Positions 1 to 11,810 of a stretch of DNA of 64,000 nucleotides are shown here, one piece after another. Source of the stretch: Cerioporus squamosus. Taxonomy: Eukaryota > Basidiomycota > Agaricomycetes > Polyporales > Polyporaceae. The number at the start of each line of letters is the position of its first letter. Within the stretch, counting starts at the first letter, position 1. The stretch lies in assembly GCA_022592435.1 (NCBI GenBank), contig JABYQS010000006.1, positions 62,001 through 126,000 of the forward strand, written 5' to 3'. The notes under the pieces were generated by a model that was not told the origin of the DNA, did not search any database, and was given only the letters and a program-made list of their open reading frames with translations. The position numbers and the translations under genes were made by a program.

Positions 1-1718
1 TCCGCTTCTCGATGGACGTCGCAAGACATCGTAACACTTCCCGACGGCACACGGCGCGATAAGTTTGCGGACCTGCACGTCAGCAAAACTCGGGCATACA
101 TCGATCGCACCATGGCGACAGGCCAGGACATCTTCCCGGTGATGCAGGCGTGCATCATCTTGTCGTGGTTCTTCTACCAGGAGGGCAGGTGGGTGGAGGT
201 TTGGATATTCGCCGGATTCCAAACGCGTGCCGCAATCCCGCTGCGCCTCAACTACCCGGGGACGTTCTCCGCGATCGGAGCGGCGTCGCCCGGCGCGTAC
301 CTCGCGCCACCGAAGGACCTCAAGGATTTGGAGTCAAGGCGGCGGACATGGTGGATGACCGTCATGTTTGATCGTATCGCCTCCGTTGGTGGCTGGGTGC
401 ATGGAATCGACGAGCGGGATATCGGCACTGAGCTCCCGCTGCGGCGCATCGACTTCGATGTCGAGGTGAGATGACCGCTGCATCACCGCGGAATGTATGT
501 GCTGAGACGCGTTTCCCCAGGCATCCCTGGCTAATTTGCCATCCAATCCTCAACATCTATCCACGGACAACGTCTTCATCCAGCATCCCCCACAGTACAC
601 TGATGCCTTCATCCTGTTCCTTAAGGCAGTCATGCTCTTTGGCAGGGTCACGGATTATAACACTCGGAGCAACCTTCGTGCAAATATGCCTCCCTCGAAG
701 AATCAGAACCCGTTCATGCTCCCAGGATTCGAAGAGCTCGACAGACTTGTGGGGCAAGACTTCCTCCAGAGCTTCCCGCACGAGCTCAAGCACCTCGGGG
801 TTAGCGACGACGGCAGTGCTCTCGACACGGACCTCTACATGGCTCATGTCGTCCCTCACGCGTGCGTGTTCGCTTCTTTTTCAGTATGTTACATCGCTGT
901 CGGGCTGAAACGTATCGTCTGTCGTCCCGCAGCGCGACGATCACACTGCATAACCCGTACCTCAATTTCTCCGATCCCCGGAGCATGTCGACGAACCGAT
1001 GTATAAACGCCACTCGATCGATCTTGGCTGCGTACTACAGGCTCTCGGAAACGTCGCTCGACATAACGCGTCTACACCCTTTCGTTACCGTACGTCGCTC
1101 ATCATGAACTCTCGTACTTGACTGATGGTGGTTGCGCAGATTTGCTGGTATCTGGCTGCTGTGGTCCAGACGCAGTTGTGCAAGTACTTCATCGAGATCG
1201 GAGATACTGCTAGGGAGCAGACAGTCTGGGGCGAAATCAACGCATTGCGGTCCGTCTCCGCATATATGCTGCCAACATCATGGGACTGACTTGGCACTAT
1301 GTCTAGGTTCGCCATGCTAACGTACGGTAGCCGCTCGCCGATAGGCAGTAAGTCAACGCGCAGTCTCCCAAACTTCGCGGATATACTGACATGCACTCCA
1401 GCACGTCAAGAGAGGCTCTTGCAAGGCCTCATGACGGAAATTGTGCGGATGACGAGCCAGATGCAGCCTCTCGAGGTCGGCGTGCCGCTCTACCCCTTCT
1501 CGCATGCCGGCGTTTTCCCCAAGGAAACGATCCCGCAGGACCACTCCGGCGCGCCGTTGCCAGACAGCTCGCAGTATCCGGAAGCCTCAGAGTCGCCGAC
1601 CGGCATGACTGGCCTCGGCGGGTCTCTGACCTCTGCATCGTCACCCGGAAGCTGGACCTCCCCCACACTCCGTTCGACGCGGCCGTACTCACACTCGGTG
1701 TCCTCGTACCCGCAATGA
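1..1718 (+). CDS. Fungal-specific transcription factor, C-terminal part (cut by window edge)
   Basis: The 5' end lies outside the window, so the DNA-binding region is not seen. The visible part reads as the fungal_trans middle homology region: a helix with 'MQACIILSWFFYQEGRW', then 'SRRRTWWMTVMFDRIAS', which is the family's hallmark stretch, followed by 'DIGTELPLRRIDFDVE'. I join exons across introns near 466-520 (gtgaga...cccag), 859-930, 1090-1139, 1250-1305 and 1349-1401; each keeps frame and restores 'VVPHAATITLHNPY', 'ICWYLAAVVQTQLCKYF' and 'RQERLLQGLMTEIVRM'. The protein ends in a Ser/Pro-rich tail, '...SVSSYPQ', with the stop at 1716-1718. Members of the family are usually nuclear Zn2Cys6 regulators; the target pathway cannot be told from this fragment. 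Confidence 0.8.
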
Positions 1719-2463
1719 TGTCAGTGCTGCCTCTCCGTCTCTCCTCCTGGGCCTTCATTTTCTCTCTTGGTTTCGCGCTATCGCTCTCCGTTACTCGTTT
1801 TCTCGTGACGAACTGTTGTAGATCTGCGCCGACGGCCGCCCTGCGGACATCAGGCATGTGTGTACCTACCTGCTCTCTTGCTCCGCACCCGCAGTGTGAG
1901 ACGGCGAGATAGGCATGGTATCATGCAGGCCCAGGGCGTGTCGCGTGTGTTGGCTGCTTCGTTGGTGCCGCGGACTTTGATGGTTGCTGTGGAACATTTG
2001 TACAACTAGCTGCGCTCATCGCTACTTCACCCGTGTATTCTTCTTCGTCTTGCGACGCCGTTATCGCTGGTCGCCTGGGCTCTCATGTATAGCGATATTG
2101 GAATGTACTTAGGTATAGACTGCGGACTTGAATCTCTGTCAAAACTCCTCTCCGTATCGCTGTTTTACGATCTTGATGGGTGAGCTTGTTGTCGTGTTTG
2201 TGAGAACGGGAGATCGTACCAAGGCACGGGGGAGCCCTCACGCGCCCACGTACGACGCGAAGTAGGACTTTGCGCGATATGAATGATGCGTATGTTGCTC
2301 GTTGCTGCCAGATACTCATCTGTCTCGAAAGCTACGGTTCAATTTGCAAGAGAATTCCAAGATAGCGATGAACGATGCTATTATGCAGCACATCTATTGT
2401 ACAGACACAGCGCGACGAACAAATACGAGCACATCCAGAAGTCATCCATCCCTCCTGTCCGGA
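1719..2463. other. Convergent intergenic region, no gene seen
   Basis: This 745-nt stretch lies between the 3' ends of the transcription factor (plus) and the Yth1 gene (minus). It should hold both 3' UTRs. I see only short ORFs with no family signature. Confidence 0.5.
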
Positions 2464-3588
2464 TCACCGCTTGTACGGCTTGTGAGCCTGATGACGACAG
2501 TGATTCGCATAGTGGCCCTTCTCTCCGCACTACCAGGAACCCGTCAGTAACGCCACACAGACACCGGGCACGACGGAGACAAGAAACATACCTTGTAACA
2601 TACGACGTCCTCGAGGTTCCTCCGCGGACCAGGAGGTCCGCCGGATCCGCCCAGACCCGGCGGGTGAGATCCATGGAAGCCCGGACCTCCACGGTCGAAG
2701 TCCGCGTACCTACCGTACCCAGGCGGCGGCGGTCCGAGGTCTCTCACTGACGGAGGTTCGGGTGGCTCATACGCTTTAGGTGGGGGGATGCCTGGCTTGG
2801 GACTGTAATGTCACGACGTCAGCTTGAGTGTTGTGATAGGAACGAAGGGGAGGAAGCAACGCACTGGCCACGCGGGCAGTCGGGGCCCAGAGGGCAGAAA
2901 CCGGTGAGGTACAGTTGACATGCCACCCGTCGCACATGTTTGCGGGGACAGTTCGGGCCTGACGATACGTAGTGGCAGACGGGGAGGGACAACGGAGATG
3001 AGCAGCGTCACAGGTCAGTTCCACGACGCGAGACACGGCGATGGGTGGAAATGCGACGCACCGAGCTTGCAGAAGCCTCTGTTGTAGTCCGGACACTCCA
3101 CCCTCCGCTCCTTCGGATGTGCATACAGACACTCGTCGCCCGCGGAACAGTACCCGTACTTGGCGTACCACCAGCACTCGGGCATGCGCCGCAGGTTGTA
3201 CTCGTGCAAGAACTCACATGCGTCGCCCTTCTTACATAGCCCGCGGAGCCAGTGCTTACAGACCGTCGCGAGGCGTTCGCGCTCACGGGGATGGGTAGGC
3301 AGCTGCTTTGGTGGTTGGAAGTTCTGTACCGACGGGGTGGTATGTCTCAGAGGACAGTGGAGAGGACCCAGTGGGCAACCTGTTGCGGTGAGCGACAGCC
3401 TGCAGATTTGGTCGTCTGCGGTAGGGTCGGTGAGCACGCCGTGTGCAACCGACAACACTGGTAGCTTGCGCACCTTTGTCTAGCTTGATTCCAAGTTCAT
3501 TCTTCACGAAAATCTCCTCAGCAAAGTTGTTCTGGTGGAATTTCGGACTGATGATGTCCTGGAGAGGGGCAAGGGTCGTGGTCGTCAT
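2464..3588 (-). CDS. YTH1: mRNA 3'-end processing factor Yth1 / CPSF 30 kDa subunit
   Basis: A nuclear zinc-finger protein of the cleavage and polyadenylation factor; the family binds the AAUAAA-type signal and bridges poly(A) polymerase machinery. Starting at the ATG at 3588 the first exon encodes 'MTTTTLAPLQDIISPKFHQ'. After an intron come five CCCH fingers, including 'VCKHWLRGLCKKGDACEFLH', 'CWWYAKYGYCSAGDECLYAH', 'CPDYNRGFCKLG' plus 'PNCPRKH' (split by an intron at about 2960-3020), and 'CQLYLTGFCPLGPDCPRG'. A Gly/Pro-rich linker follows, then a C-terminal CCHC knuckle (CYKCGEKGHYANHC) close to the stop at 2464-2466. The CCCH x5 plus CCHC layout is that of metazoan CPSF4; budding-yeast Yth1 lacks the knuckle. 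It is convergent with the upstream transcription factor gene. Confidence 0.93.
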
Positions 3589-3779
3589 TTCGTCTGCACA
3601 GTCCGAGGACAAGATGCGCGAACAGCAGGCGCCCACAAACACTCAGCCAAGAAGGCGGGAATTTCCTTTCTCGGATTACCTTACTTACTCATCCCGCCCT
3701 CAGGACCACGCAGTGCGAACACGAGGTACAACAACGGTGTAGAATGCTCGAGCAAGAGCATTGCTGTTCTAGAGTATGG

Positions 3780-4948
3780 CTACCATAACCCCAGAATGAT
3801 TGCCTCTCCTCCAGCTACATTTACGCCTTCCACACCGTTCAGAAGTCTCTGCAGCCACTCCTCTTCACAGTTCTTGATCGTGGCAGCGGTTACTGGAAGA
3901 GTGAGGTCTCCGACCTCCAGAAAGTACACGTCGTCGAAAGGAATGCTGTTCAGCGAAGGTCTCCGATCGATGCGGAGGGGTGGACATCCGAACGTCGTAA
4001 GCAGCGTGCTCGTAACAGTACGAGTCGCGTGGCTCGTCGACAGTGGTTCATCCTCTCTCTGATGCTTGACTTGATTACCGACTCGGATGAGAGCTCGCTG
4101 ACGACGAGACTGCCTCGCATTGCCAGGCAAGGGCGCATCTAATGAGTTCGCCAGGATGAAGAAGCGCGTCGTATTAGCTGCGCAAAAGTAACCGTCAGTT
4201 CCTACTAAGACAGGCTGTAGCAGCTTCTTGTGACATACCTGCTTCGTTCTGAATGTCATGATGGAGAATCTCGAGGCCGTCGAACAAGCTGGCACAGTGA
4301 GCAGAGCAAATGGCAGCGCTCTCGGGCTCGTCGGTACCCTCTCCGCAGCAGAGGACAGCACTTGCTGCGGCGGACGTCGACGGGACCTTTGTGCGGATTA
4401 CTCCAGGCAGACGCTCTGACAGGAAACGGGAGCACTGGCCGAGAGCCTATCCGAGTATCAGTCCGCGCTTGGCAGAGACGTATGGCAGGATAGGCGGACC
4501 TGCTCGTGGCTCATGACTCTCTGGATATCTTCTAGTTTGACACCGCTTCGGACTACAAGGCAGTGCTTCACAGCGAGAGTGAGCTCCCCGCGAACGAAGA
4601 CAGTCTGGCCTGCTTCTGGGCTGCGAAGAGCGTCGTATGTATCGATGACGGAGCCATACGTGCTGTTCTCTTGGGGTATGACAGCGAAAGGGACTTCTGC
4701 AGAGACAGCACGGAATACGTCTGTGGAGCATGTGAGCACAGCGTGGACTACTGGGTATGCATGCAAGTGGTTAACGCACCCGTGATAGAAGATTGCTCCG
4801 CATACTGCACAGAATGCTCGAATCTTTCCAAGGCGCACTACATGGTTTTCAGACACAACACAGAATCCAACTCGAACGGGCTTACCTGGTGCGAGTACGA
4901 CCCTGGTGGCCCAAGGAAAGCTAATCTGGGCGCCGTGGACTCGTCCAT
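3780..4948 (-). CDS. PHA2: Prephenate dehydratase
   Basis: Converts prephenate to phenylpyruvate in phenylalanine biosynthesis. The ATG at 4948 opens '[21 protein letters not shown]', the family's N-terminal G-x-x-G-(S/T)-(Y/F)-(S/T) motif, ending at a CAG|GTAAG donor. Further exons give '[18 protein letters not shown]', '[15 protein letters not shown]', '[20 protein letters not shown]' and '[15 protein letters not shown]', which contain the conserved QENS-x-G and T-R-F segments of the catalytic domain. A C-terminal ACT regulatory domain follows ('[11 protein letters not shown]'), and the stop is at 3780. Length, about 300 aa after splicing, fits the fungal enzyme. Feedback control by phenylalanine through the ACT domain is known for the family. 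It shares a promoter region with the divergent M16 protease gene. Confidence 0.92.
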
Positions 4949-5473
4949 GTATCTCACGAGAATCTAGATGGGGTGCAGTGTCGGAGATTCCGCGAGTTGA
5001 ACGAGTCCCAGCTCACACCGACAGTAAGTATACTGTTATATGTACAAGCCGCTGGCCAAGCAGGTCGGTGCTAGTGCGCGCGCAGTGGCTGCCGGACGAC
5101 GGTCGCGGTGGGACGAGCATCCGAGTCGCCGCGGAGTGCGGGGGGCGTTCGAACTAGATAGACGCCGTGTTATTTGGACCGATCGGCCACGTGAGCTGAG
5201 AAATGGGGCGTAATGGGCGCCTGCACGCGGTAAGTGCTTAGACACGTACCGCTGAGGCGTCCTTCCCTGCCCTCGCCTCCTGGTCCCCTGGCTATATATC
5301 CGGTCTTCTTGGCGGCTTGTAGGGCTCACTCGTTACTGGATGCTCTTTCTCTCCCGCTTGTTTTCTAGCCAGACGTCCAGGCTCCTCCGCTCCCTTCACG
5401 TACGCCACCACCACGACCTCAGCTCACGACCCGCTTCGCCCCCTTCAACCTTTCTCGGACCTTGCACACTAGC
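4949..5473. promoter_or_regulatory. Divergent promoter, PHA2 / M16 protease
   Basis: A 525-nt region separates two divergent start codons. On the plus strand a TATATAT at 5293-5299 lies about 175 nt upstream of the protease ATG, followed by a pyrimidine-rich stretch typical of basidiomycete transcription starts (about 5340-5470). No TATA is obvious toward PHA2. Confidence 0.45.
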
Positions 5474-8400
5474 ATGCCTGCTTTTGCAAATGTTGTCTCT
5501 CAGAATGCGAAGCCTCTAGAGACCCATGGAAACTTCGACCTTGTGAAACACTTCAAGCTCGACTTTGCAGACATCCATGTATCGAAATGGAAGAGCCGTA
5601 CCTCCGGCTTGTCGGTAGTCCATCTGGACTACGAAGGTGCGTTTACATCCTGAGTTTTCTGTGACTTGGCACTGATTTTGTGGTTTAGCTCCTCTCGTGA
5701 ATGGGTACTTCGTCGTTGGGACCGAAAGTATGGCTTCATATCCTTGGGTTGCTCGGCTATTCACTCACGAGGCCAACAGTATTTGATGATAGCGGTTGTC
5801 CGCACACGCTAGAGCAGTGAGTATCCTCCAGTCTCCTCTCAATGCATGACTGACTGGTCGCAGTCTTGTATTCATGGGCTCTGAGAAGTACCCGTACAAG
5901 GGCATCATAGACCACCTCGCGAACCGCGGCTTCTCCAATGGGACAAATGCCTGGACTGACACAGATCACACCGCATACACTGTATCCACTGCTGGGGAAC
6001 AGGGCTTCCTACAACTACTCCCGATCTATGTCGATCACATCCTCTACCCTACTCTCACGAAGGCTGGATTCGTTACAGAGGTTTGTGAAGTGAAAATCTT
6101 CATTACGCTGAGACTAACATCCTCAAGGTTCACCACATAGATGGCAATGGACAGGATTCCGGTGTAGTCTACAGCGAGATGCAGGGCCGCGAGAACACTT
6201 CCGGAGATCTTATGGCTCTTCGGTACGCTGTCGCTTGTATACATGCATCTGACTACCTGACTGAGCGCATTGATCTGCAGCATGCAGCGGTTAATGAACC
6301 CTCCGGGGAGTGCATACCGTAGCGAGACCGGTGGTCTGATGGAAGCTCTCAGAGTGCTGACTGTAGAGCAAAGTACGTCTGCATTTGTTCGTTTCTGTCG
6401 CACATGCCCTAATAGTACTGTGCCAGTCCGCGACTACCACCACACATACTACGTCCCGCACAATTTGACGCTCATCGTCACTGGCAAGCTAGCATCTGGC
6501 ACGACATCTCTTCTGGATGTCGTGCAGAAGCAGGTAGAACCGACCATCGTTGAACACGGCCAGAACAAGGGTCCCAAACCCGAGGGCTGGAAGCGCCCCT
6601 TTCTGGAGACCCCCAGTGCTGATCGCAAGCCCATTCCAGCGACCATCAAGGAGACCGTCGAGTTCCCCGAGAAGGACGAAAGTGTTGGCGAGATCACACT
6701 TGGTTTCCTCGGCCCACCACCCACAGCTTTCTTGGAGAGGAAGGCAATCGACATCCTGGGACTTTACTTGACGTCATCCGCTGTGGCGCCGTTGAACAAG
6801 GAGTACGTCGAGATTGAGAACCCTATGTGGTATGTCTTCCAGCTTTCTCCAGCAATCAATGACCTTCTGAGCTGACCGATGATGGTTCAGCACATATATC
6901 TACTTCAGCGAAGACACCCGTGCCACCTACGTAGATCTCCCTGTCTACATCGGCTCTGTACCAACTGAGCATTTGGACACCTTCGACGAGAAGCTCAAGG
7001 CAAGTCTGAAGCGCATAGCTGACGAGGGCTTTGATATGGACCGCATGGCCATGGTCATTGGAAGGGACGAACGACAGGTCAGCTGACAGCATACAGTTGC
7101 TCGCCAACATGCTTGCTGACGTCGTCAACAGCTTCGCAGCAAAATTGAGTCGTCCCAGGGCGATACTTTTTCTGGAAACGTCATCACGGACTCCTTGTAC
7201 GGCTCGGAGGACGGCACGGATCTTGCGCCGTCCATGGACGAGTTCAACATGTACACTGAGCTGAAGAGGTGGACGAGCGAGCAGTGGGCATCCCTCCTGC
7301 GCAAGTACTACGTCGATCCCCCGTGCGTAGTCGTCCGCGGAAAGCCTTCTGGCGAAATGGCGGACAGGCTTGATCGCGAGGAGAAGGCTCGCATCGCCGC
7401 ACAGAGGGAGCGTCTTGGTCCTGTTGGCCTCGCGGAGTGCGAGCGCCTTCTCGAGGAGGCGAAGAAGGAGCACGAGAAGGAGATCCCGACGGAGATCCTC
7501 ACCTCGTTCCCGGTCCCCGACGTGAAGAGCATTGCCTGGATCCCCGTGCAAAGTGTCCAGGAGAAGCACGGTCAGAAGGGACGCGCCCTTGTCGTGCAAT
7601 CAAACAACGCCGAGCTCGCGAAGCACATCGAGCAGGATGGCGCGCCTCTTCCGTTCTTCGTCCAGTACGACCACGTCAGGTCGGACTTCGTCACCGTCCA
7701 CGCCTACTTCTCTCTGGAGAAGGTGCCTGCTCGCCTGCGCCCTCTCGTGACCATCTACCTCAACGCGTTCTTCGCTCTCCCCGTTAAGAGGAGGAACGGA
7801 GAGCTCTTGAGCCACGAAGAGGTCGTTCACCGATTGGACAGTGATACGGTTTCGTACGAGGTCGCTGTTGGCGTCAACGGCCTCTTCAACGACGCTGTCC
7901 GCGTCAGCATTAAGGTCGAGACGGGCATGTACGAGACCGCTATCGCATGGTTGAAGGACCTAGTGTATGGCGTCCAGTTCGACAAGGACAGGTTCGTCGA
8001 CTTGCGCTTTTCATCACGTTGCGGCACCCTGAGCTGACACTTTTGCAGGCTTGCGGTGAACATCGCCAAGATTCAGCAGTCTCTTCCTGAGATGAAGCGC
8101 GACGGCGACACGGTGCTTAACTCGGTCAACTCGGAGCTGCTGTACGACGAGACGTACGTGCCCCGGATGGGCAGCGTTGTCCCGATGATCGACTTCGTTC
8201 CGAAGCTCGCTCAACAGCTGCAGGAGTCGCCTGAGGAAGTCATCAAGGACCTTGAGGAGATTCGAAGCTGCTGTGAGTCTGGTCGCTTTGAGGTCCTCGC
8301 TGTCGTCTGGCAGGACTGACGAGGTTCTTCAGTCACGGATCCCGCTGGCGTCCGCATATCGGTCAACGGCAACATCTTGTCGCTGAAGGAGCCTCGCAGC

Positions 8401-9484
8401 ACCTGGGCGCGGCACTTTGGGAAGACGTTGCCCGTAAGCAATCACAGATCTCGTCCCGGGTCCGTATGACATGCACGTATACTGATTCCGTGACTACTTC
8501 CAGGAGAGCGAGCTTGCACCTTACCGATTGGCGTCGGACATGCTCAGCCCGGTTGGCAAGAACCCTGTGAAGAAGGCGGTGGTCGTCAGCCTGCCCACCA
8601 TTGAGAGCGCATACGTCACACATACGGCGAAGGGTATCCAGGGCTGGTCGCACCCCGAGTACCCGGTCCTGCGTGTCGCGATTGAGGTTCTCAACGCAAC
8701 CGAGAGCTACCTCTGGGTACGTGCTGCCGTGTATACGTCGAGTGTGTGAAACTGACGTTCGGTGTAGAGGTACATCCGTGGCTCCGGGTTGGCCTATGGC
8801 GCGCATTGCTCGCTAGATCTCGAGGCTGGATTCATCAGCTTCACTTTGTACCGGGTATGTTCGATGCTGGTTGCCTGCAGAGCGCAAGCTGATGGGGATT
8901 CCTTAGAGCTCTAACAGCATACAAGCCTTCAAGCAGGCTGCCAGCGTCATCAAGGGTCTCACCGACGGTTCAGTACGTATGATTCATGCGAATGGCAGAT
9001 TATGTGCTCATGTACTTCGGACAGATATCGCTCGACGAGACTGTCCTCGATGCGGCCAAGAGCAGCATTGTTTTCGGTGTTGCGAAGAGCGTCTCGACCC
9101 CCGGCCGAGCAGTAAGCACGCTCATCCTTATTACTCTCCAGGAACATCACTCACTGTATATCCATTCAGGCTCTCATGTCCTTCGTCAACCAAGGCCTCA
9201 AGGGTGTTTCGCAGGATCACAACATCGAGCTGCTCGAGAAGTACCAGAATATCACAAAGGAGGACGTTCTCGCGGCACTCAAGAAGTACTTCCTTCCTCT
9301 CTTCGACTCATCATCCTCCGTCGCGGTCGCGGTCACCGCCCCCGGGAAGGCGGACGAGGTCTCCGAAGAGCTCGGCAAGATCGGATTCGAGGTCGAACGC
9401 AGGACATTGCAGGTGGAGGCTGATGAGTTCTCGGACTCGGACTCCGAGGGGGAGAGCGGCAGCGAGAGCGACGAGAGCCGATAG
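5474..9484 (+). CDS. M16C family zinc metalloprotease (yeast Sdd3/YOL098C-type)
   Basis: A large pitrilysin/presequence-protease-like enzyme of just over 1,000 aa. The inverted zinc motif HxxEH is present as 'CPHTLEHLVFMGSEKYPYKG', split from exon 1 by introns near 5640-5690, 5730-5780 and 5816-5864. It is followed by the typical 'NAWTDTDHTAYTVSTAGEQG' and the distal glutamate region 'GVVYSEMQGREN'. The second half carries the non-catalytic M16 repeat. About a dozen 50-65 nt introns are evident (for example around 6087-6125, 8000-8048, 8430-8503). The C-terminus is an acidic Ser/Asp/Glu tail ending '...SDESR'. There is no mitochondrial presequence at the ATG (5474), so a cytosolic location is inferred. 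Uncharacterised members of this subgroup exist in most fungi; the natural substrate is unknown. Confidence 0.9.
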
Positions 9485-9585
9485 TATCATCATTACCACT
9501 ACTACTACCTACTAATATGTAGCCTTACGCAGGTACCCTGCACGTAGGTGCGGGGAGGAGGATATGTAGCATCCTGCTGATCACT

Positions 9586-11108
9586 CTACGAACCGTCCGT
9601 GACCATCGCGGCATCAGGTTGAGGCGTTGGTTGATCGGCACCCAAGGCAGGTGCTGAGCTGGTCGCGGGTTGCTCTCCTATGACTTCTATCATACGCTCG
9701 CTGGCCTGTCCGGGTTTCAGCTCGACGTTGTCCAAGAAATCATTGTCGACTAGGAAGTGGATAGCCTGCGAGAGGTTTGAAACTGTCATCCGAATCTCAG
9801 GCATGAGCAGCTGGGAGAAAGACGGTTATAAGTATGCAGACCCAGTCAAGTTCGGATGATGGCTTACATTCCGGAGCAAGGAAGGACGCTGCGAAAAGGG
9901 GTTGTACAGCGGTTTCCGGGGTTGTCTTGGTCGTGGCTTCTTGGGTGGCTGCTGAGCTGCATGAACAGGGCCTCCGATAGCGTCCTTACTATCTTCGTCT
10001 GAACTGTCGGCTTCTGGAGGATGGTCGTCGCGTGCATCCAAGGAGGTCTTGGGTGGTGCCTTGGAAGAGGCAACCTCGGGTGCGCCGTCTGAGTCCGAAT
10101 CAGAATCCGAACCAGAGCTCCCTTCAGATGGAACCACATCGTCAACGACCTGTTTGGGTTTCGAGTCCGCCGGGAGTGGGTCCGCCGGACGTGGTGGTAG
10201 GGTGCTTGCAGGGTCCACGACCGCGGCTTGTTGCTGAGAAGCCGTCCGCCCGTCCCACTGACCTCCATTTCCTCTTCCTCTCCCTCTACCTCGCCCCCTT
10301 CCCCGCTGCCCGCCCCTGCCTCTGAAGTTCCTTGACTGTTCTCCACTCTCGTCGTCCAATCTCCTCCGTTTCCTCCGGTTCCCGTCATCGAAGGGCAGCT
10401 GTCCGCGTTCCACCGCTTCGCGCATCTTCTGCTCCTTGTCGGCCACATTCTCCGCGGTCGGGAACCGCTTCTTGCGCTCAGCAATCCACGCTGCGATCGC
10501 CTCGGGGGTATCAAGCTTGATGCTCGTGCCCTGGATCGGTATAGGTTTCCTGTACACAACCAGGGTTTGAGTACCCAAGCAGCGGCAAGGATACACAGAG
10601 CATTCACGCACCCTTTGAGACTGGGGTCCGCGTCCCAGTCATTCTTCCGCTTCCTATGCTCCCAGCCCGGCGGGTAGATAAGATGCCTGTCCATCATGTG
10701 TATCTCCACAGCCTTCTTCGAGCCCGTGAACGAGCATCCCTGCTGCGAGCAGCGGTTTGTTCCTGGCTGGTACCAACCGGCGGCCTGTCCGCCTCCATGC
10801 GAGTGCGAGTGTGGCTGAGGCCTTTGACCAAAGTTCTGTCGTGAACCTTGAGGCGCGTTGTATTGAGTACCGGGTACGTATGTTGAAGAGATCGTGTAAC
10901 CTTGCGCGGTCACTGCAGAGGGCCCTGCGCCGTTGTAGTACTGTGCGTACGCCTGAGCATAGTGGGAGGCTTGTGGGTAACCGTACTGAGCCTGGCCGTA
11001 CGGATTAGAAAGCGCAGCCGCGATAGCCTGCGCAGCGGATGCACCAGTGCCAGAGTAGCCAGTATGGTATGGCAGGCCCTGGTTGGGCTGAGGACGAGTG
11101 GGCTGCAT
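9586..11108 (-). CDS. NUFIP1-domain protein (box C/D snoRNP assembly factor, Rsa1-like)
   Basis: The ATG at 11108 opens a Tyr/Gln/Ala-rich low-complexity region ('YAQAYAQYYNGAGP'). Next comes a C2H2-like element, 'CSQQGCSFTGSKKAVEIHMMDRH' in shortened form C-x4-C...H-x4-H, and then, after an intron at about 10540-10612, the conserved NUFIP1 segment 'IKLDTPEAIAAWIAERKKRF'. A basic stretch (RRKRRRLDD), an RGG-type tract (GRGGQRGRGRGRGRGRG) and a Ser/Asp acidic region follow. The last exon, after an intron at about 9808-9866, ends '...DAAMVTDGS' at 9586. NUFIP1/Rsa1 proteins link the R2TP chaperone to 15.5K/Snu13 during box C/D snoRNP assembly; this role is inferred from the domain. Its 3' end converges with the M16 gene 101 nt away. 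Confidence 0.85.
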
Positions 11109-11810
11109 TTGTGCAACGAGCAAGGCGGGATGAACAGGCGCCCTGAATGCGACCGCGAAACTTTTGACGAGCTGATGTCGGCAATCTCTGACCAAAAGTC
11201 TAAAACTGTGGCTAAGCGGACCCGCACTGCGCAGGATAGCGTCATGTCGACTGAACCTCGGAGCATTGGGGTGATGATACAGCAGCACACGAAAGCAATG
11301 TCCTTGTTGCACCAGTACCATGGATAGCGATTAACATACGCATACTTTTACTGTCTATGAACCGCACGTATGCACGAAAGCACTAAAATAGAGCCCAGCT
11401 ACGTCAGTGGGGGAACCCGTGAGTTAAAAGCATCATGTTGGCCAGCAGTCGGAGGTGTGCGCTACATCGGATGAGGGAGAGAGAGGAGAGGGACAAGGCA
11501 ACGGAACGAGGGGCAGAGACGGGGGCAAGAAAGCGGAAAGGTACACTATCAGCTCTTTTCGGAAGTTTTGGTGGGACAAGAGGTACGAGCAGAGGTACGT
11601 AAGAACGAGGGTGCGATACGGAGACTGGACTGCAGGGGTTGATAGATATATAGGGAGGGGGGGGGGGTAGAGGAGAGTCCTAGTATGGGAGGTCCGGCGG
11701 CAAGAGCGGCGATGGGCGCGCGCCAGGCGGAGGACCTGACACGTCGCCGTCGTGTGTGAATCAAGCATCTGGACTTGCTGACGCCTGGCATGCCTCGTGC
11801 AGTTCTGCGG
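11109..11810. other. Intergenic region with homopurine tract and G-run
   Basis: Upstream region of the NUFIP1-type gene and 3' flank of the KH-protein gene. On the plus strand 11467-11560 is purine-rich, and a run of about 13 G occurs near 11656-11668. No gene is supported. Confidence 0.4.

Noticed and set aside
6856..7599. 247-codon antisense ORF inside the M16 protease
   Set aside because: Shadow of a strongly biased coding exon; no independent features.
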